Shown piece after piece: positions 16,995 through 27,842 of a stretch of 64,000 nucleotides of DNA (positions within the stretch are counted from its first letter, which is position 1; every line of letters starts with the position of its first letter). The notes below the pieces were generated by a model. The model had not been told where the DNA came from, did not search any database, and saw nothing but the letters and a program-made list of their open reading frames with translations. Source of the stretch: Paenibacillus periandrae (GTDB lineage: Bacteria; Bacillota; Bacilli; Paenibacillales; NBRC-103111); contig NZ_JAJNMU010000003.1 in assembly GCF_022458865.1 (NCBI RefSeq), forward strand, positions 124,001 through 188,000, in the 5' to 3' direction. The position numbers and the translations under genes were made by a program.

Positions 16995-18734
16995 ATGATC
17001 GTTCAAACAACAAAAAAGTCAAAAGAACAGCTGCACAAGGAACTGCTTCAACCGGATGTAATTACAGGATCGGAAATGCTGCTTCGCAGCCTGCTACTGG
17101 AGGAAGTGGATTGCGTCTTTGGTTACCCTGGCGGAGCTGTATTATATATTTATGATGCTATGCATGGCAATCCTGATTTCAAGCATTTATTAACCCGTCA
17201 TGAGCAAGGAGCTATACATGCAGCTGACGGCTACGCGCGTTCTACCGGCAAGGTGGGTGTCTGTATCGCGACTTCCGGTCCTGGAGCAACGAACCTGGTT
17301 ACGGGAATTGCCACAGCCTATATGGACTCGGTGCCGCTCGTCGTCATTACAGGTAATGTATCTACAGCTGTGATTGGAACGGATGCTTTCCAGGAAGCGG
17401 ATATCACAGGGATTACTTTGCCGATTACGAAGCACAGCTACTTGGTGCGTGATGTTAAGGATTTACCGCGTGTTATTAAAGAAGCTTTCCATATCGCCTC
17501 TACAGGTCGCAGAGGACCGGTATTGATTGATATTCCGAAGGATGTATCCAATGCAGAGGCACCGTTTTACTACCCGGAAAAGGTAGAGATTCGTGGATAT
17601 CATCCAACTGTTCAGCCGAACAAGCTGCAGGTGGATCGGATGCTGGAGGCGATTGCTGAAGCTGAGCGCCCTATGATTCTTGCGGGCGGTGGGGTTGTGT
17701 ACGCGGATGCGTCCAAGGAATTGCTCGAGTTTGTCGAGAAAACACAAATTCCAGTAACAACTACGCTGCTGGGATTGGGTGGTTTTCCAAGTGCAAATCC
17801 ATTATGGTTGGGGATGCCGGGCATGCACGGAACATACGCGGCTAACCATGCGCTGCAAAATTGCGATTTGCTTATCGGTATCGGTGCAAGGTTCGATGAC
17901 CGGGTAACGATGAAGGTAAACGGATTTGCGCCAAAAGCGAAAATCGTTCATATCGATGTGGATCCTGCAGAAATCGGTAAAATTGTAGAAACCCATATCC
18001 CTGTAGTTGGTGATATCAAAGCGGTACTGCAGCTTGCACTTCTGAAGGCGAGGAAATCGCAATCGGCTGCATGGATCGAGCACGTTCAAGCGGACAAAGC
18101 TAACCATCCACTGCGCTATATTGATTCAGATAAAGAGCTTAAACCGCAGCACGTCATTGAGATGATTCATGAAACAACCAACGGTGACGCAATTGTTACG
18201 ACAGATGTAGGGCAGCACCAAATGTGGACAGCCCAATATTATAAGTTCAACAAGCCGCGCTCATGGATCACTTCCGGCGGTTTGGGCACGATGGGCTTCG
18301 GATTCCCTTCCGCGATTGGCGCTCAGATAGCTAACCCGGACCGAGTGGTTGTTTCCATTAACGGGGATGGCGGCATGCAGATGTGCTCGCAGGAGCTGGC
18401 GATTTGTGCGATTAACCAAATACCTGTTAAAATTGTAGTTATCAACAATCAGGTGCTGGGTATGGTACGCCAATGGCAGGAAATCATTCATGGCAATCGT
18501 TTCAGCCATATTGATCTGGCAGGCAGTCCTGATTTTGTTAAGCTTGCTGAAGCTTACGGTGTTAAGGGCTTAAGAGCAACGAATAAAGAAGAAGCCCGCC
18601 GCATGTGGCAGGAAGCATTGGACACCCCAGGTCCGGTACTCGTCGAATTTTTCGTCCGCAGGGATGAGAATGTGTATCCAATGGTTACACAGGGCTCGAC
18701 GATAGATCAAATGATAATGGGGGATTCGGAATGA
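16995..18734 (+). CDS. ilvB: Acetolactate synthase large subunit
   Basis: A 579-residue thiamine-diphosphate enzyme that condenses pyruvate with pyruvate or 2-ketobutyrate in branched-chain amino acid synthesis. FGYPGGAVL and LTRHEQGAIHAADGYAR carry the catalytic glutamate. GDGGMQMCSQE ... INN is the ThDP-Mg binding motif. The three-domain length is normal. ATG 16995 follows GAGGAGGA; the open frame extends upstream into the T-box terminator and is not coding there. The stop overlaps ilvN by 4 bases. Confidence 0.97.
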   Translation: MIVQTTKKSKEQLHKELLQPDVITGSEMLLRSLLLEEVDCVFGYPGGAVLYIYDAMHGNPDFKHLLTRHEQGAIHAADGYARSTGKVGVCIATSGPGATNLVTGIATAYMDSVPLVVITGNVSTAVIGTDAFQEADITGITLPITKHSYLVRDVKDLPRVIKEAFHIASTGRRGPVLIDIPKDVSNAEAPFYYPEKVEIRGYHPTVQPNKLQVDRMLEAIAEAERPMILAGGGVVYADASKELLEFVEKTQIPVTTTLLGLGGFPSANPLWLGMPGMHGTYAANHALQNCDLLIGIGARFDDRVTMKVNGFAPKAKIVHIDVDPAEIGKIVETHIPVVGDIKAVLQLALLKARKSQSAAWIEHVQADKANHPLRYIDSDKELKPQHVIEMIHETTNGDAIVTTDVGQHQMWTAQYYKFNKPRSWITSGGLGTMGFGFPSAIGAQIANPDRVVVSINGDGGMQMCSQELAICAINQIPVKIVVINNQVLGMVRQWQEIIHGNRFSHIDLAGSPDFVKLAEAYGVKGLRATNKEEARRMWQEALDTPGPVLVEFFVRRDENVYPMVTQGSTIDQMIMGDSE

Positions 18735-19219
18735 ATCACAAACATACGATATCCGTTTTAGTGAATAACCAGCCTGGCGTTCTGCAGCGGGTGTCCGGCT
18801 TGTTCGGACGCAGAGGCTTTAACATTGAGAGCATCTCCGTAGGAGAAGCTGAGGAACAGGGCTTGTCGCGCATGGTTATTGTGACAACCGGAGACGATAA
18901 AACCTTGGAGCAAGTATCCAAGCAGCTATATAAGCTGATTGATGTCATTAAAGTTATCGATTTGAGCTCCAACCCGATGGTTGCGCGCGAGCTGGCCTTG
19001 ATCAAAGTCAATGCAGACCCAAGCTTGCGTCCGGAAATTTTCGGATTAGTCGAAACGTTCCGTGCATCCGTTGTTGATATTAGCCCGTCGTCATTAATTA
19101 TTCAGGTTGTTGGCGATGCCCTTAAGATTGAAGCTATGGCTGAGCTCTTGAAGCCTTACGGTATTCGTGAGCTTTCAAGAACAGGTGTTACAGCTATGGT
19201 TCGCGGCATCGTTAAGTAG
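18731..19219 (+). CDS. ilvN: Acetolactate synthase small (regulatory) subunit
   Basis: A 162-residue regulatory subunit. The N-terminal ACT domain reads HTISVLVNNQPGVLQRVSGL and FNIESISVG; the C-terminal domain has LALIKV and VVDISPSSLIIQV. It confers valine feedback on IlvB in this family. ATGA overlap with ilvB gives coupled translation. A large folded element separates it from ilvC. Confidence 0.96.
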   Translation: MNHKHTISVLVNNQPGVLQRVSGLFGRRGFNIESISVGEAEEQGLSRMVIVTTGDDKTLEQVSKQLYKLIDVIKVIDLSSNPMVARELALIKVNADPSLRPEIFGLVETFRASVVDISPSSLIIQVVGDALKIEAMAELLKPYGIRELSRTGVTAMVRGIVK

Positions 19220-19265
19220 TTCAAGCAAAAAGGATATCAAGCAAACCAAACAAGAAAAACAGCTT

Positions 19266-20372
<1,107 letters not shown>

Positions 20373-20483
20373 GTCTCGTTCGTTGATTGGCATATACAGA
20401 TAACTGAGGTCGGCTTGAAGATAATGGGAATGTTCGCGGCGGTAACTCCACCGGTTTTCTCAGCTTCGAGCCGTACCTTTTTC

Positions 20484-20646
20484 TGCTTAAAGGCGAAGTA
20501 AATTTTCTTCGGAAATTCAGCAATGCTTACGAAGTAAATTTTGCTGAAGCAAAATTCGGTAGATGCTTGCGATGCTAATTTTCTTCGAAAATTCAGCAAT
20601 GCTTACGAAGTAAATTTTGCTGAAGCAAAATTCTTAGGAGGTGACC
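20484..20646 (+). repeat. Hairpin repeat array ending in the leuA ribosome site (locus A)
   Basis: Four units start at about 20484, 20524, 20564 and 20600. The clearest are TGCTTACGAAGTAAATTTTG followed by CTGAAGCAAAATTC, forming arms AATTTTGC/GCAAAATT. Units 1 and 3 are degenerate (AATTTTC with GAAAATT arms). The last unit runs straight into TTAGGAGGTGA, the leuA Shine-Dalgarno. The same family occurs at loci 25786, 36882 and 37327. Confidence 0.85.
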
Positions 20647-20650
20647 ACCC

Positions 20651-22207
20651 ATGAGAAAAATTTATATATTCGATACGACGCTGAGAGATGGAGAGCAATC
20701 CCCAGGCGTGAACCTGAACATGCAGGAAAAGCTGGAGATCGCACTGCAGCTGGAAAGGCTGGGTGTCGACCGGATTGAAGCTGGATTTCCTGCGGCATCT
20801 CCTGGTGACTTGGCGGGTGTGAACGCGGTAGCTCGTGCGATCAAGAATGCATCGGTTATCGGTCTGGCTCGCTCCCGTGAGCAGGATATAGATGCCGTAC
20901 GTGAAGCGCTGAAGGGTGCTCAGGACCCATGTCTGCATTTGTTTTTGGCTTCGTCCCCCATTCATCGCAAGTATAAGCTGAAGATGAGCAAGGAGCAGAT
21001 GCTGGAGACGGCGGATAAGGCGATCCGTTATGCGAAGAAGTATTTTGACAAAATCGAATTCTCGCCTGAGGATGCAGGCCGCACAGAGCTTGACTTCCTG
21101 TGTGAGGTCACTGCGATGGCCATTCGCGCGGGTGCAACGGTTGTTAATATTCCGGATACGGTAGGCTATTTGAATCCGAGTGAGTTCGGCAACATTTTTA
21201 AAGTGTTAAAGGAAAATGTACCGGATATTGAAAAGATTCAATTGAGTGCACATTGCCATGACGATTTGGGGATGGCGACTGCCAATGCGCTCGCAGCTGT
21301 ATTGAATGGTGCCGATCAAATTGAAGGAACGATCAATGGTATCGGAGAACGTGCCGGTAATACCTCGCTGGAGGAAGTGGCCATGGCACTGGAAACGCGT
21401 CAGGACTTCTTTCAAGCCAAAACCTCGTTGGTGCTTGGTGAAATTGCACGTACCAGCCGTCTGGTCAGCAAGCTGACAGGTATGGTCGTACCTGGCAATA
21501 AAGCGATCGTTGGGGCTAACGCCTTTGCTCATGAATCCGGAATTCACCAGGATGGCATGCTGAAGGAAAAGACAACCTACGAGATTATGTCTCCGGAAAT
21601 GATCGGTCTGAAGGAAAGCACGCTCGTGCTGGGCAAGCATTCCGGTCGTCATGCCTTCCGTGAAAAGCTGATTGATATCGGGTATGAGCTGTCGGATGAA
21701 CAAGTGAATACCGCATTTTCCAAATTCAAAGATTTAGCTGATAAGAAAAAGGAAGTTTCAGACGAGGATATCCGTGCATTGATCGAAGAAAAGCTGATCG
21801 AAACACCGGAAGTATTCGCTTTGGATAACCTGCAGCTTTCCTATGGCAATCAATCCGTGCCAACAGCTACGATTCGTGTAACTACCTTGGATGGCGGCGC
21901 AGTGGAAGAGGCAGCAGTAGGTAATGGATCCGTTGATGCGATTTACAAGGCTATTGATAAGGTAACCAAGGAAGAGGTTGAATTGGAAGATTATTCGATC
22001 AAATCGGTTACTCAAGGCAAGGATGCACTGGGTGAGGTTCACGTGCTGATGCGTCAGGGGGATTACTCGGTTCAAGGCCGCGGAGTCAGCACAGATATTC
22101 TCGAAGCTAGTGCAAGAGCGTATATCGATGCCATTAACCGATTGATTGAAAAACGTAAAACGCCTGCCCGCACACGAAACAGTCGTGATAATGTAACCTT
22201 GATCTAA
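20651..22207 (+). CDS. leuA: 2-isopropylmalate synthase
   Basis: A 518-residue enzyme committing 2-ketoisovalerate to leucine. The HMGL-type barrel begins [17 protein letters not shown], with [26 protein letters not shown] (metal-binding HxH type) and [10 protein letters not shown]. The C-terminal third (about 380-510) is the LeuA regulatory domain that mediates leucine feedback. ATG 20651 follows AGGAGGTGA, which is also the 3' end of the upstream repeat array. Last ilv-leu gene before the accessory block; leuB is 13 kb further on. Confidence 0.96.
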   Translation: MRKIYIFDTTLRDGEQSPGVNLNMQEKLEIALQLERLGVDRIEAGFPAASPGDLAGVNAVARAIKNASVIGLARSREQDIDAVREALKGAQDPCLHLFLASSPIHRKYKLKMSKEQMLETADKAIRYAKKYFDKIEFSPEDAGRTELDFLCEVTAMAIRAGATVVNIPDTVGYLNPSEFGNIFKVLKENVPDIEKIQLSAHCHDDLGMATANALAAVLNGADQIEGTINGIGERAGNTSLEEVAMALETRQDFFQAKTSLVLGEIARTSRLVSKLTGMVVPGNKAIVGANAFAHESGIHQDGMLKEKTTYEIMSPEMIGLKESTLVLGKHSGRHAFREKLIDIGYELSDEQVNTAFSKFKDLADKKKEVSDEDIRALIEEKLIETPEVFALDNLQLSYGNQSVPTATIRVTTLDGGAVEEAAVGNGSVDAIYKAIDKVTKEEVELEDYSIKSVTQGKDALGEVHVLMRQGDYSVQGRGVSTDILEASARAYIDAINRLIEKRKTPARTRNSRDNVTLI

Positions 22208-22267
22208 AAGCAACGCATAATAGTAAGTAATTATGGCGTTACAAACCGATACATTCCATCATCTAAT

Positions 22268-22316
22268 AACATTCTGCTGCAGTGCTTTATGGCTTGCAGT
22301 GGAATGTTTATTTGTT
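22268..22316 (+). terminator. Probable terminator after leuA
   Basis: AACATTCTGCTGCA pairs with TTGCAGTGGAATGTT around a 12-base loop and is followed by TATTTGTT. The T-run is interrupted. Confidence 0.6.
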
Positions 22317-22445
22317 ATACAGCAAAGTGAGTCACAGCCCACTGGGAATATTTAAAAGAAGGAATCTTTTTGTGCCTGCCGAATTGGATTAGGATAACAG
22401 GTATTTGTCGAATCCACTTAGACACACTGAAGGAGGAGTTGTTCC

Positions 22446-24098
22446 TTGAAATCGCAAACGAGTCTTGTCAAATATATGCTGCTGCTTTCTTTGGTTCTGA
22501 TCCTGGGTTGTGCCAGTCTGGTGTTACCACCGCGCCAGGTTGCTGCTGCTGCTTCTTACAGCTATGAGGCGGCTCCCCAAGAGATTGTAGGAGTGACCAA
22601 GCCTACGATAACCTTTTATTTTAAAACGACCATGACAGCCATTCCCGTGTACACGATGTATTTGAATGGTGAACCCGTGACGGCTTCTTATGATAAAGAC
22701 AAAGGTACTTTCACCTATACTCCCGACTATAGTTTGAAGCCGGGCTTGCAAAATGTGCGTATGTCCATTTCTTATAAAGGATATGAGCCTGTTGAGGCAT
22801 CATGGACGTTTACAGTTGCTCAGGACGCTATTAGCGATTTCACTGCCGCCGACCCGGAGCAACTGGAGGGATTTGCCGCGCTTAATGATTACAGGCTGCT
22901 CTATGGATTGCCTACCGTCAAGATGAATGGTCGTCTGAATGCCAGTGCCACTGCGCATGCCAAGTATTTGGATGCCAATAAAATTCAACAAAGTCCGGAT
23001 AGCATGGAAAGCCTGCATGAGGAGAATCCGGCCAAAAAAGGATTTTTTGGCAAATCCCCATTAGAGCGCGGCGCATACTTTGGATACACATCAGGAGTCG
23101 GAGAAGATGCTGCACTTTATTCCGGTACTATCAGTCAAGTCGTCGATGTCTTATTTGATGCTCCTTACCATAGGGATCCGTTTTTGAACCCGTACATCAA
23201 GGAGGTGGGGGTTGGCAGGGTTGGCGACTATACGATTATAGAGTTTAGCTCGGAGTCGGATACTGCTGACAAGCTGGTCGTTTCACCGGTTGAAGGGGAT
23301 CGGTACGTGCCTACCTCGTTTAAAGGTGACGAGCAGCCCGATCCATTGCGAGTTCATTCTGCACAAACGTATCCTGTTGGTTATCCAATCATGGCACAAT
23401 ATTACGGCTCAGATGTGAAGAAGGTTAAGCTTCTGAGTGCGGAACTGCTGGATAGCAGTCAAAAACCGGTTGATCTGCTTATAAATACACCCGATAATGA
23501 TAGTGATTTGACAAACGGAGTGATTGTTTTACCTCGCCAGCCGCTTCAGTTCGATACGGCCTACCATGTGAAGCTCAGCCTTCAAGTGACTCATCGTGAT
23601 GGCAGTACGAAAACGGAAGTCAAGGAATGGGACTTTTCAACGGAGCCTGCCAACCAGATTGGCAAGAAGAAGCTGCACCAGAATGCGGCTGTGTACAGGC
23701 AGAGCTACCTCACGCTTAATCCTATATCGCATACAGCCAGCTTTGGGCTGAATGCCAACAGCTATCAGGTCGATGGCATTGATTTTCCGATGAATCTGTC
23801 ACCTGCTATTGTCGAAGGCTCTTCTTACTTATATATTCGTGATCTGGCTGCAGCTCTTGGGGCGTCCGTAGAGTGGAATGATCAGCTGCATGCCGCTGTT
23901 TATACAAAGAAGGGCTTAAAAGTCACCTTGTATACGACTAGCAATGAATATGAGATCAATGGGGTAACGTGGAAAACAGACACTCCTGCAAAGCTGATCG
24001 GAGAAAGCACCATGGTACCGGTTCGCCTGCTGGCAGAGGTACTGGGGGCAAAAGTTGATTATTTGGATACGACCCGAACGGTAAAAATCACGTATTAA
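22446..24098 (+). CDS. Exported CAP-domain protein with copper-amine-oxidase-type stalk domain
   Basis: A 550-residue exported protein. A signal peptide of about 36 residues ends in VAAAAS. Then come an Ig-like segment (about 45-120) and a CAP/SCP-type domain (about 135-290: LNDYRLLYGLPTVKMNGRLN, ATAHAKYL, GVGRVGDYTIIEFSS). The C-terminus (about 455-550) is a copper amine oxidase N-terminal-like domain with YIRDLAAALGASVEW and VPVRLLAEVLGAKVDY, a common surface module in Paenibacillus. The role at the cell surface is unknown. The start is TTG, with AAGGAGGAG upstream. Confidence 0.78.
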   Translation: MKSQTSLVKYMLLLSLVLILGCASLVLPPRQVAAAASYSYEAAPQEIVGVTKPTITFYFKTTMTAIPVYTMYLNGEPVTASYDKDKGTFTYTPDYSLKPGLQNVRMSISYKGYEPVEASWTFTVAQDAISDFTAADPEQLEGFAALNDYRLLYGLPTVKMNGRLNASATAHAKYLDANKIQQSPDSMESLHEENPAKKGFFGKSPLERGAYFGYTSGVGEDAALYSGTISQVVDVLFDAPYHRDPFLNPYIKEVGVGRVGDYTIIEFSSESDTADKLVVSPVEGDRYVPTSFKGDEQPDPLRVHSAQTYPVGYPIMAQYYGSDVKKVKLLSAELLDSSQKPVDLLINTPDNDSDLTNGVIVLPRQPLQFDTAYHVKLSLQVTHRDGSTKTEVKEWDFSTEPANQIGKKKLHQNAAVYRQSYLTLNPISHTASFGLNANSYQVDGIDFPMNLSPAIVEGSSYLYIRDLAAALGASVEWNDQLHAAVYTKKGLKVTLYTTSNEYEINGVTWKTDTPAKLIGESTMVPVRLLAEVLGAKVDYLDTTRTVKITY

Positions 24099-24180
24099 TG
24101 CTGCTTCTTTCCCATCCAGTATTCGTTCTGTTGCTCATTATTACTCGCTGATTATTTATAATTATATAGGCAAGTGTACT

Positions 24181-24208
24181 AGCCTTCAGATAATCTGGAG
24201 GCTTTTTG
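24181..24208 (+). terminator. Intrinsic terminator after the CAP-domain gene
   Basis: AGCCTTCAGA pairs with TCTGGAGGCT around TAA and is followed by TTTT. Confidence 0.85.
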
Positions 24209-24442
24209 TGGATACATTCAGGCAGCAACCTGTTTATGAATCTGAACATACATGTAAAATTAAGGGAAAAATAGCATGATTTTAGAGATAAATCTTGTAT
24301 AATGAGGATGAGAGGAATGCTCTGATTATTTTCGTATAACCTTGAAAAAGTAAACATACATTCTTTATTTTTATGTCTATACCATGCAGCGGACATGAGC
24401 TTAGAATGAAATCAAACTGATCTTACAGGGGGGAGTTGAAGC

Positions 24443-25774
24443 ATGTACAGCACTAGATATTCAGTTTTGTTTCTGGCGGTATCCCTGATAAGCATAGTTG
24501 CTGCTTGCGCAAACAAATATGATGCTTCTTCAATCGGTCAAGGGTTTGTAGTTGATCGAAGGTCTGACCACGGCGGAGTTACCCTGTCGCTCCAAACACT
24601 CCAGTCAGATAAAAATTCCCCTTCCTATTTAATCGAAGAAAAAATCGTCAATGATTATATGCAAATTCATCCCAATATTACAATTGAATTTGATCGTCTG
24701 AACACCGAGCAGCAAAAAAATAAGCTGAAAGCACAAGCCGCTTCCGGTGAAGTAGCCGATATTACGATGGTGAATCCAGGAGCCCAAATGAAGCCGTTTG
24801 TTGATAGTGGGGTGTTTGCCCCATTAGAGGATATCCTGGAGGATGAATTAAAGGCTACCTTCCAAGGCGGTGTGCTCAACTATTATACGTTTGATGGTAA
24901 AGTGTATGCGCTGCCATATAATCTGAACATTGCCGGAATCTTTTATAACAAAGAAATATTTGCCAAAGCAGGCTTGAGCTTTCCCAAAACCTTCGAGGAA
25001 TTAATCGAGGTTACCAAGCAGCTCAGAGCCAAAGGCGTCACGCCGATAGCCATCGGTGCCAAGGATCGTTGGACAACTTCGTTTCTGTTTATGAATATTT
25101 TGCAGCGGCTTAACGGTGGTCCCGGTTTTCTGCAGGATGTCATTAATAACAAAAGAAACTTTAATGATCCAGTCTTTGTTCATGCTGTTCAGAAGCTGCA
25201 AGATTTGATTCAGGCAGGTGCTTTTGATGAAGGAGCGACATCAGTCGATTCTTTAACCGCCTCCAATTTATTTCGAACCGGGAGGGCGGCTATGTATTAC
25301 ATAGGCACCTGGGAGGTACCCAAAATTGAAACCCGGCCAGATAAAGAAAAAGTGGGATTCATGAAATTTCCTACGGTGGAGGGGAAAGGTGATCCCAATG
25401 ATTTCATGATTGCACCTGGAACGGCGTATGCGTTATCTGCCAAAAGCAAAAATTTGGAGGAAAGCAAACGATTTTTGAAGTATCTCATGATGAATTATCC
25501 GACAATAGCTTTCAAGATGAATGCGGCAGTAGGCCTCAGCCAAAAAGTGAAGGGTGACTTTAACGCAGCCAGCTACTCTCAATTGCAGATAGATACTCTG
25601 AATATGTTTAAGGATATCCAAGGCGGGGAAATGAATTTTGACAATGTGATCATTCCAGCCGTTGCTCAAACCCATTTGGATCAGCTGCAAAATCTTTTTG
25701 TACAGCATATGAAGGCCGAGGATGTGGCCAAAGAACATCAGGTTTCATGGGAACTCAATACAAAACGAAAATGA
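24443..25774 (+). CDS. Extracellular sugar-type ABC solute-binding protein (family 1)
   Basis: A 443-residue lipoprotein with lipobox VAAC at about residues 19-22. The family 1 binding-protein fold is seen in IEFDRLNTEQQKNKLKAQAA, ALPYNLNIAGIFYNKEIFAKAG, AMYYIGTWEVP and the C-terminal helices. No sugar permease genes follow; the next genes are a YesM-type kinase and a YesN-type regulator. Such lone binding proteins next to YesM/YesN pairs often serve as sensors or shared subunits (inference). CAGGGGGGAG precedes the ATG. Confidence 0.85.
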   Translation: MYSTRYSVLFLAVSLISIVAACANKYDASSIGQGFVVDRRSDHGGVTLSLQTLQSDKNSPSYLIEEKIVNDYMQIHPNITIEFDRLNTEQQKNKLKAQAASGEVADITMVNPGAQMKPFVDSGVFAPLEDILEDELKATFQGGVLNYYTFDGKVYALPYNLNIAGIFYNKEIFAKAGLSFPKTFEELIEVTKQLRAKGVTPIAIGAKDRWTTSFLFMNILQRLNGGPGFLQDVINNKRNFNDPVFVHAVQKLQDLIQAGAFDEGATSVDSLTASNLFRTGRAAMYYIGTWEVPKIETRPDKEKVGFMKFPTVEGKGDPNDFMIAPGTAYALSAKSKNLEESKRFLKYLMMNYPTIAFKMNAAVGLSQKVKGDFNAASYSQLQIDTLNMFKDIQGGEMNFDNVIIPAVAQTHLDQLQNLFVQHMKAEDVAKEHQVSWELNTKRK

Positions 25775-25785
25775 CACAGAGTTTA

Positions 25786-25934
25786 CGAATGTGAAGTAAG
25801 TTTTCTACGAAAACAAAGCAGATGCTTACGAAGTAAGTTTTCTACGAAAACAAAGCAGATGCTTACGAAGTAAGTTTTCTACGAAAACAAAGCATATGCT
25901 TACGAAGTAAGTTTTCTACGAAAACTCTAAGGAG
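25786..25934 (+). repeat. 37-bp tandem hairpin repeats ending in a ribosome site (locus B)
   Basis: Three units begin at 25823, 25860 and 25897 (exact 37-bp period), after one degenerate unit. Each contains CTTACGAAGTAAG and then GTTTTCTACGAAAAC, two short overlapping hairpins. In the last unit the tail is replaced by TCTAAGGAGGG, which is the ribosome site of the histidine kinase at 25944. Confidence 0.9.
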
Positions 25935-25943
25935 GGACTTTCA

Positions 25944-27842
25944 TTGAAAAAATTTCGCTGGAACACCATCAGCGTAAGATTGTTCATTTGGTTCCTCTTC
26001 TCTACGCTGTTTCTTGTCCTGCTATTGGCTAGCATTTTTTATACATACAGTACCAATCAAATGAGCTTGAGAATTGCCGAGATCGCCAGGAAAAATGTGT
26101 CTCAGGCTGCGGATAATTTCAATTTGCTGGCACAAGGCTACAGCAGCTTGTCCAAGTCAATTACAGCGAGCTCTGATGTGCAGCGGGTTCTTGCAGAAGA
26201 AGAAACGACCCCAGCTTTGCAGCTCATCAACAACCGAACGATTATTAATGTACTGGAAGCGGCATTTTATAGCAGGAATGACCTTGTTGGCATTCACATT
26301 ATTACCAATGGGGGCAAGGTGTACAGCTACGAAGCGGCAACTCACCCTTATGTGACTAATCCTTTGGAAAGCACCTGGTATGATGAAATCCGGCATTCTC
26401 AGGGTGAGCTGTTATGGTTTGGTATGAAAAAACCAACCTTGACCGTGCAAGACCAGCCGGTCTTTTCGTTTGGTAGGCTGATTTATGACCTGTATTCCCG
26501 CGAGCCTATCGGAGTTCTGCTTATTGAAGCCAGTCCTCGTCCTATACTTTCGACCTTGAGCAATCTTCATATGGGAGCAGGCAGTCTGGCCTTCATTATG
26601 AAGCCGGCCGATACACGCTATCCGGGAATGCCTAATAACAACGAAATATTGGCTGAGTCCGGGCGAAGCAGTGAGCAGTTTCCAGAAATCGATCTTGTGC
26701 TCAAGGACAGAGAAGCAGTGCGAATGTCCAAGCAGGTCGATACAGACCCGGAGCATTTGATCGTCATGGAGGGGCAGCCTAATTTGAAATGGGTGATTGT
26801 CAGTGTCACACCCAAATCCAATTTTCAGGTACAGCTGCAGGAGGCGAATCGTTATTTTCTTATCGTTCTCTGCTTTTTGCTATTGGCCGCGGTCATTTTG
26901 GCGACGATTATGTCACGATCCATATCAGCTCCTATTATTCGACTGGTTCGAGAGATGAAGGCACTGGAGCGGGGTCAATTAAATACGATTGTCGAAATAC
27001 GTTCCTTTGAAGAAATGAATTATTTGGTAGCGAATTTTAATCAAATGGTTAGTCGAATCAAGCAGCTCGTTGACAGGGTTCGAATTGTGACAGCCAGTGA
27101 AAAAAATGCACAGCTCTATGCACTGCAATCTCAGGTAAACCCCCATTTTTTATACAACACATTGGATATGATTTATTGGGAGCTGGATGACAGGAAAAAT
27201 GATAAATTAGGGGATGTTATATTAGCACTTTCTAAAATGTTTCGCTACAGCAGCGAATGGCTGCATTCAGACGTCACTTTGCAGGAGGAACTGGATCAAA
27301 CCTACAATTATTTGCACATCATTCAAGCCCGCTCGGGCGGACGTTTGCAAATTGATCTGAATATTCCTGATGAGTGGCTGCAGGTTCAAATTCCGAAAAT
27401 GACGCTCCAGCCGCTGATTGAAAATGCCGTAATCCACGGCCTATCGAAATTAGATCGACCGGGTTTGATTGGTGTTCATATGGAAATAGGCGAGCAAGAC
27501 TTACAAATACGTATCCAAGACAATGGAGATGGCATTCCCTCTCCCAAGCTCATCGATCTGCAAAAGACACTAGAAAAAGTCATGCTGCTTGAATTGCATC
27601 ACTTCGAGGAGGAAGAGAAAAATTATCGGATTATGGAACAGGCCAATCCGGTCGGAACGGCAAGTGCTGGTATCGGCTTGGTGAACGTTCATCGCAGGCT
27701 TGTGCTGAAATTCGGTGTCTTATACGGTTTGCAAATCGCAAGCGAGCAAGGCAGCGGAACTACCATTACGATTACTCTCCCAAAAGCTATTCCTGTTTCT
27801 TCGATGGTTCTTGATCCTGTTAGGAGTGGAGGGGCGTTATGA
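25944..27842 (+). CDS. YesM-type sensor histidine kinase
   Basis: A 632-residue membrane kinase. Transmembrane helices lie at about 14-36 and 300-322 and flank an extracellular sensor region. A HAMP domain follows. The His_kinase domain has LQSQVNPHFLYNTLD (phospho-His near residue 400) and a C-terminal ATPase with PLIENAVIHGL and IQDNGDGIP. This is the LytS/YesM architecture that controls carbohydrate use in Bacilli. Start TTG 25944 behind AAGGAGGG supplied by the repeat element. ATGA overlap with the regulator gene. Confidence 0.92.
   Translation: MKKFRWNTISVRLFIWFLFSTLFLVLLLASIFYTYSTNQMSLRIAEIARKNVSQAADNFNLLAQGYSSLSKSITASSDVQRVLAEEETTPALQLINNRTIINVLEAAFYSRNDLVGIHIITNGGKVYSYEAATHPYVTNPLESTWYDEIRHSQGELLWFGMKKPTLTVQDQPVFSFGRLIYDLYSREPIGVLLIEASPRPILSTLSNLHMGAGSLAFIMKPADTRYPGMPNNNEILAESGRSSEQFPEIDLVLKDREAVRMSKQVDTDPEHLIVMEGQPNLKWVIVSVTPKSNFQVQLQEANRYFLIVLCFLLLAAVILATIMSRSISAPIIRLVREMKALERGQLNTIVEIRSFEEMNYLVANFNQMVSRIKQLVDRVRIVTASEKNAQLYALQSQVNPHFLYNTLDMIYWELDDRKNDKLGDVILALSKMFRYSSEWLHSDVTLQEELDQTYNYLHIIQARSGGRLQIDLNIPDEWLQVQIPKMTLQPLIENAVIHGLSKLDRPGLIGVHMEIGEQDLQIRIQDNGDGIPSPKLIDLQKTLEKVMLLELHHFEEEEKNYRIMEQANPVGTASAGIGLVNVHRRLVLKFGVLYGLQIASEQGSGTTITITLPKAIPVSSMVLDPVRSGGAL

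Noticed and set aside
20373..20483. A second T-box or leucine leader before leuA
   Set aside because: No TGGNACCGCG-type or TGGGTGGTACCACGG antiterminator sequence and no terminator is present; only the hairpin repeats follow.
25786..25934. Possible CRISPR array
   Set aside because: Units of 37 bp are contiguous with no unique spacers, and no cas genes are near; they are tandem hairpin repeats.
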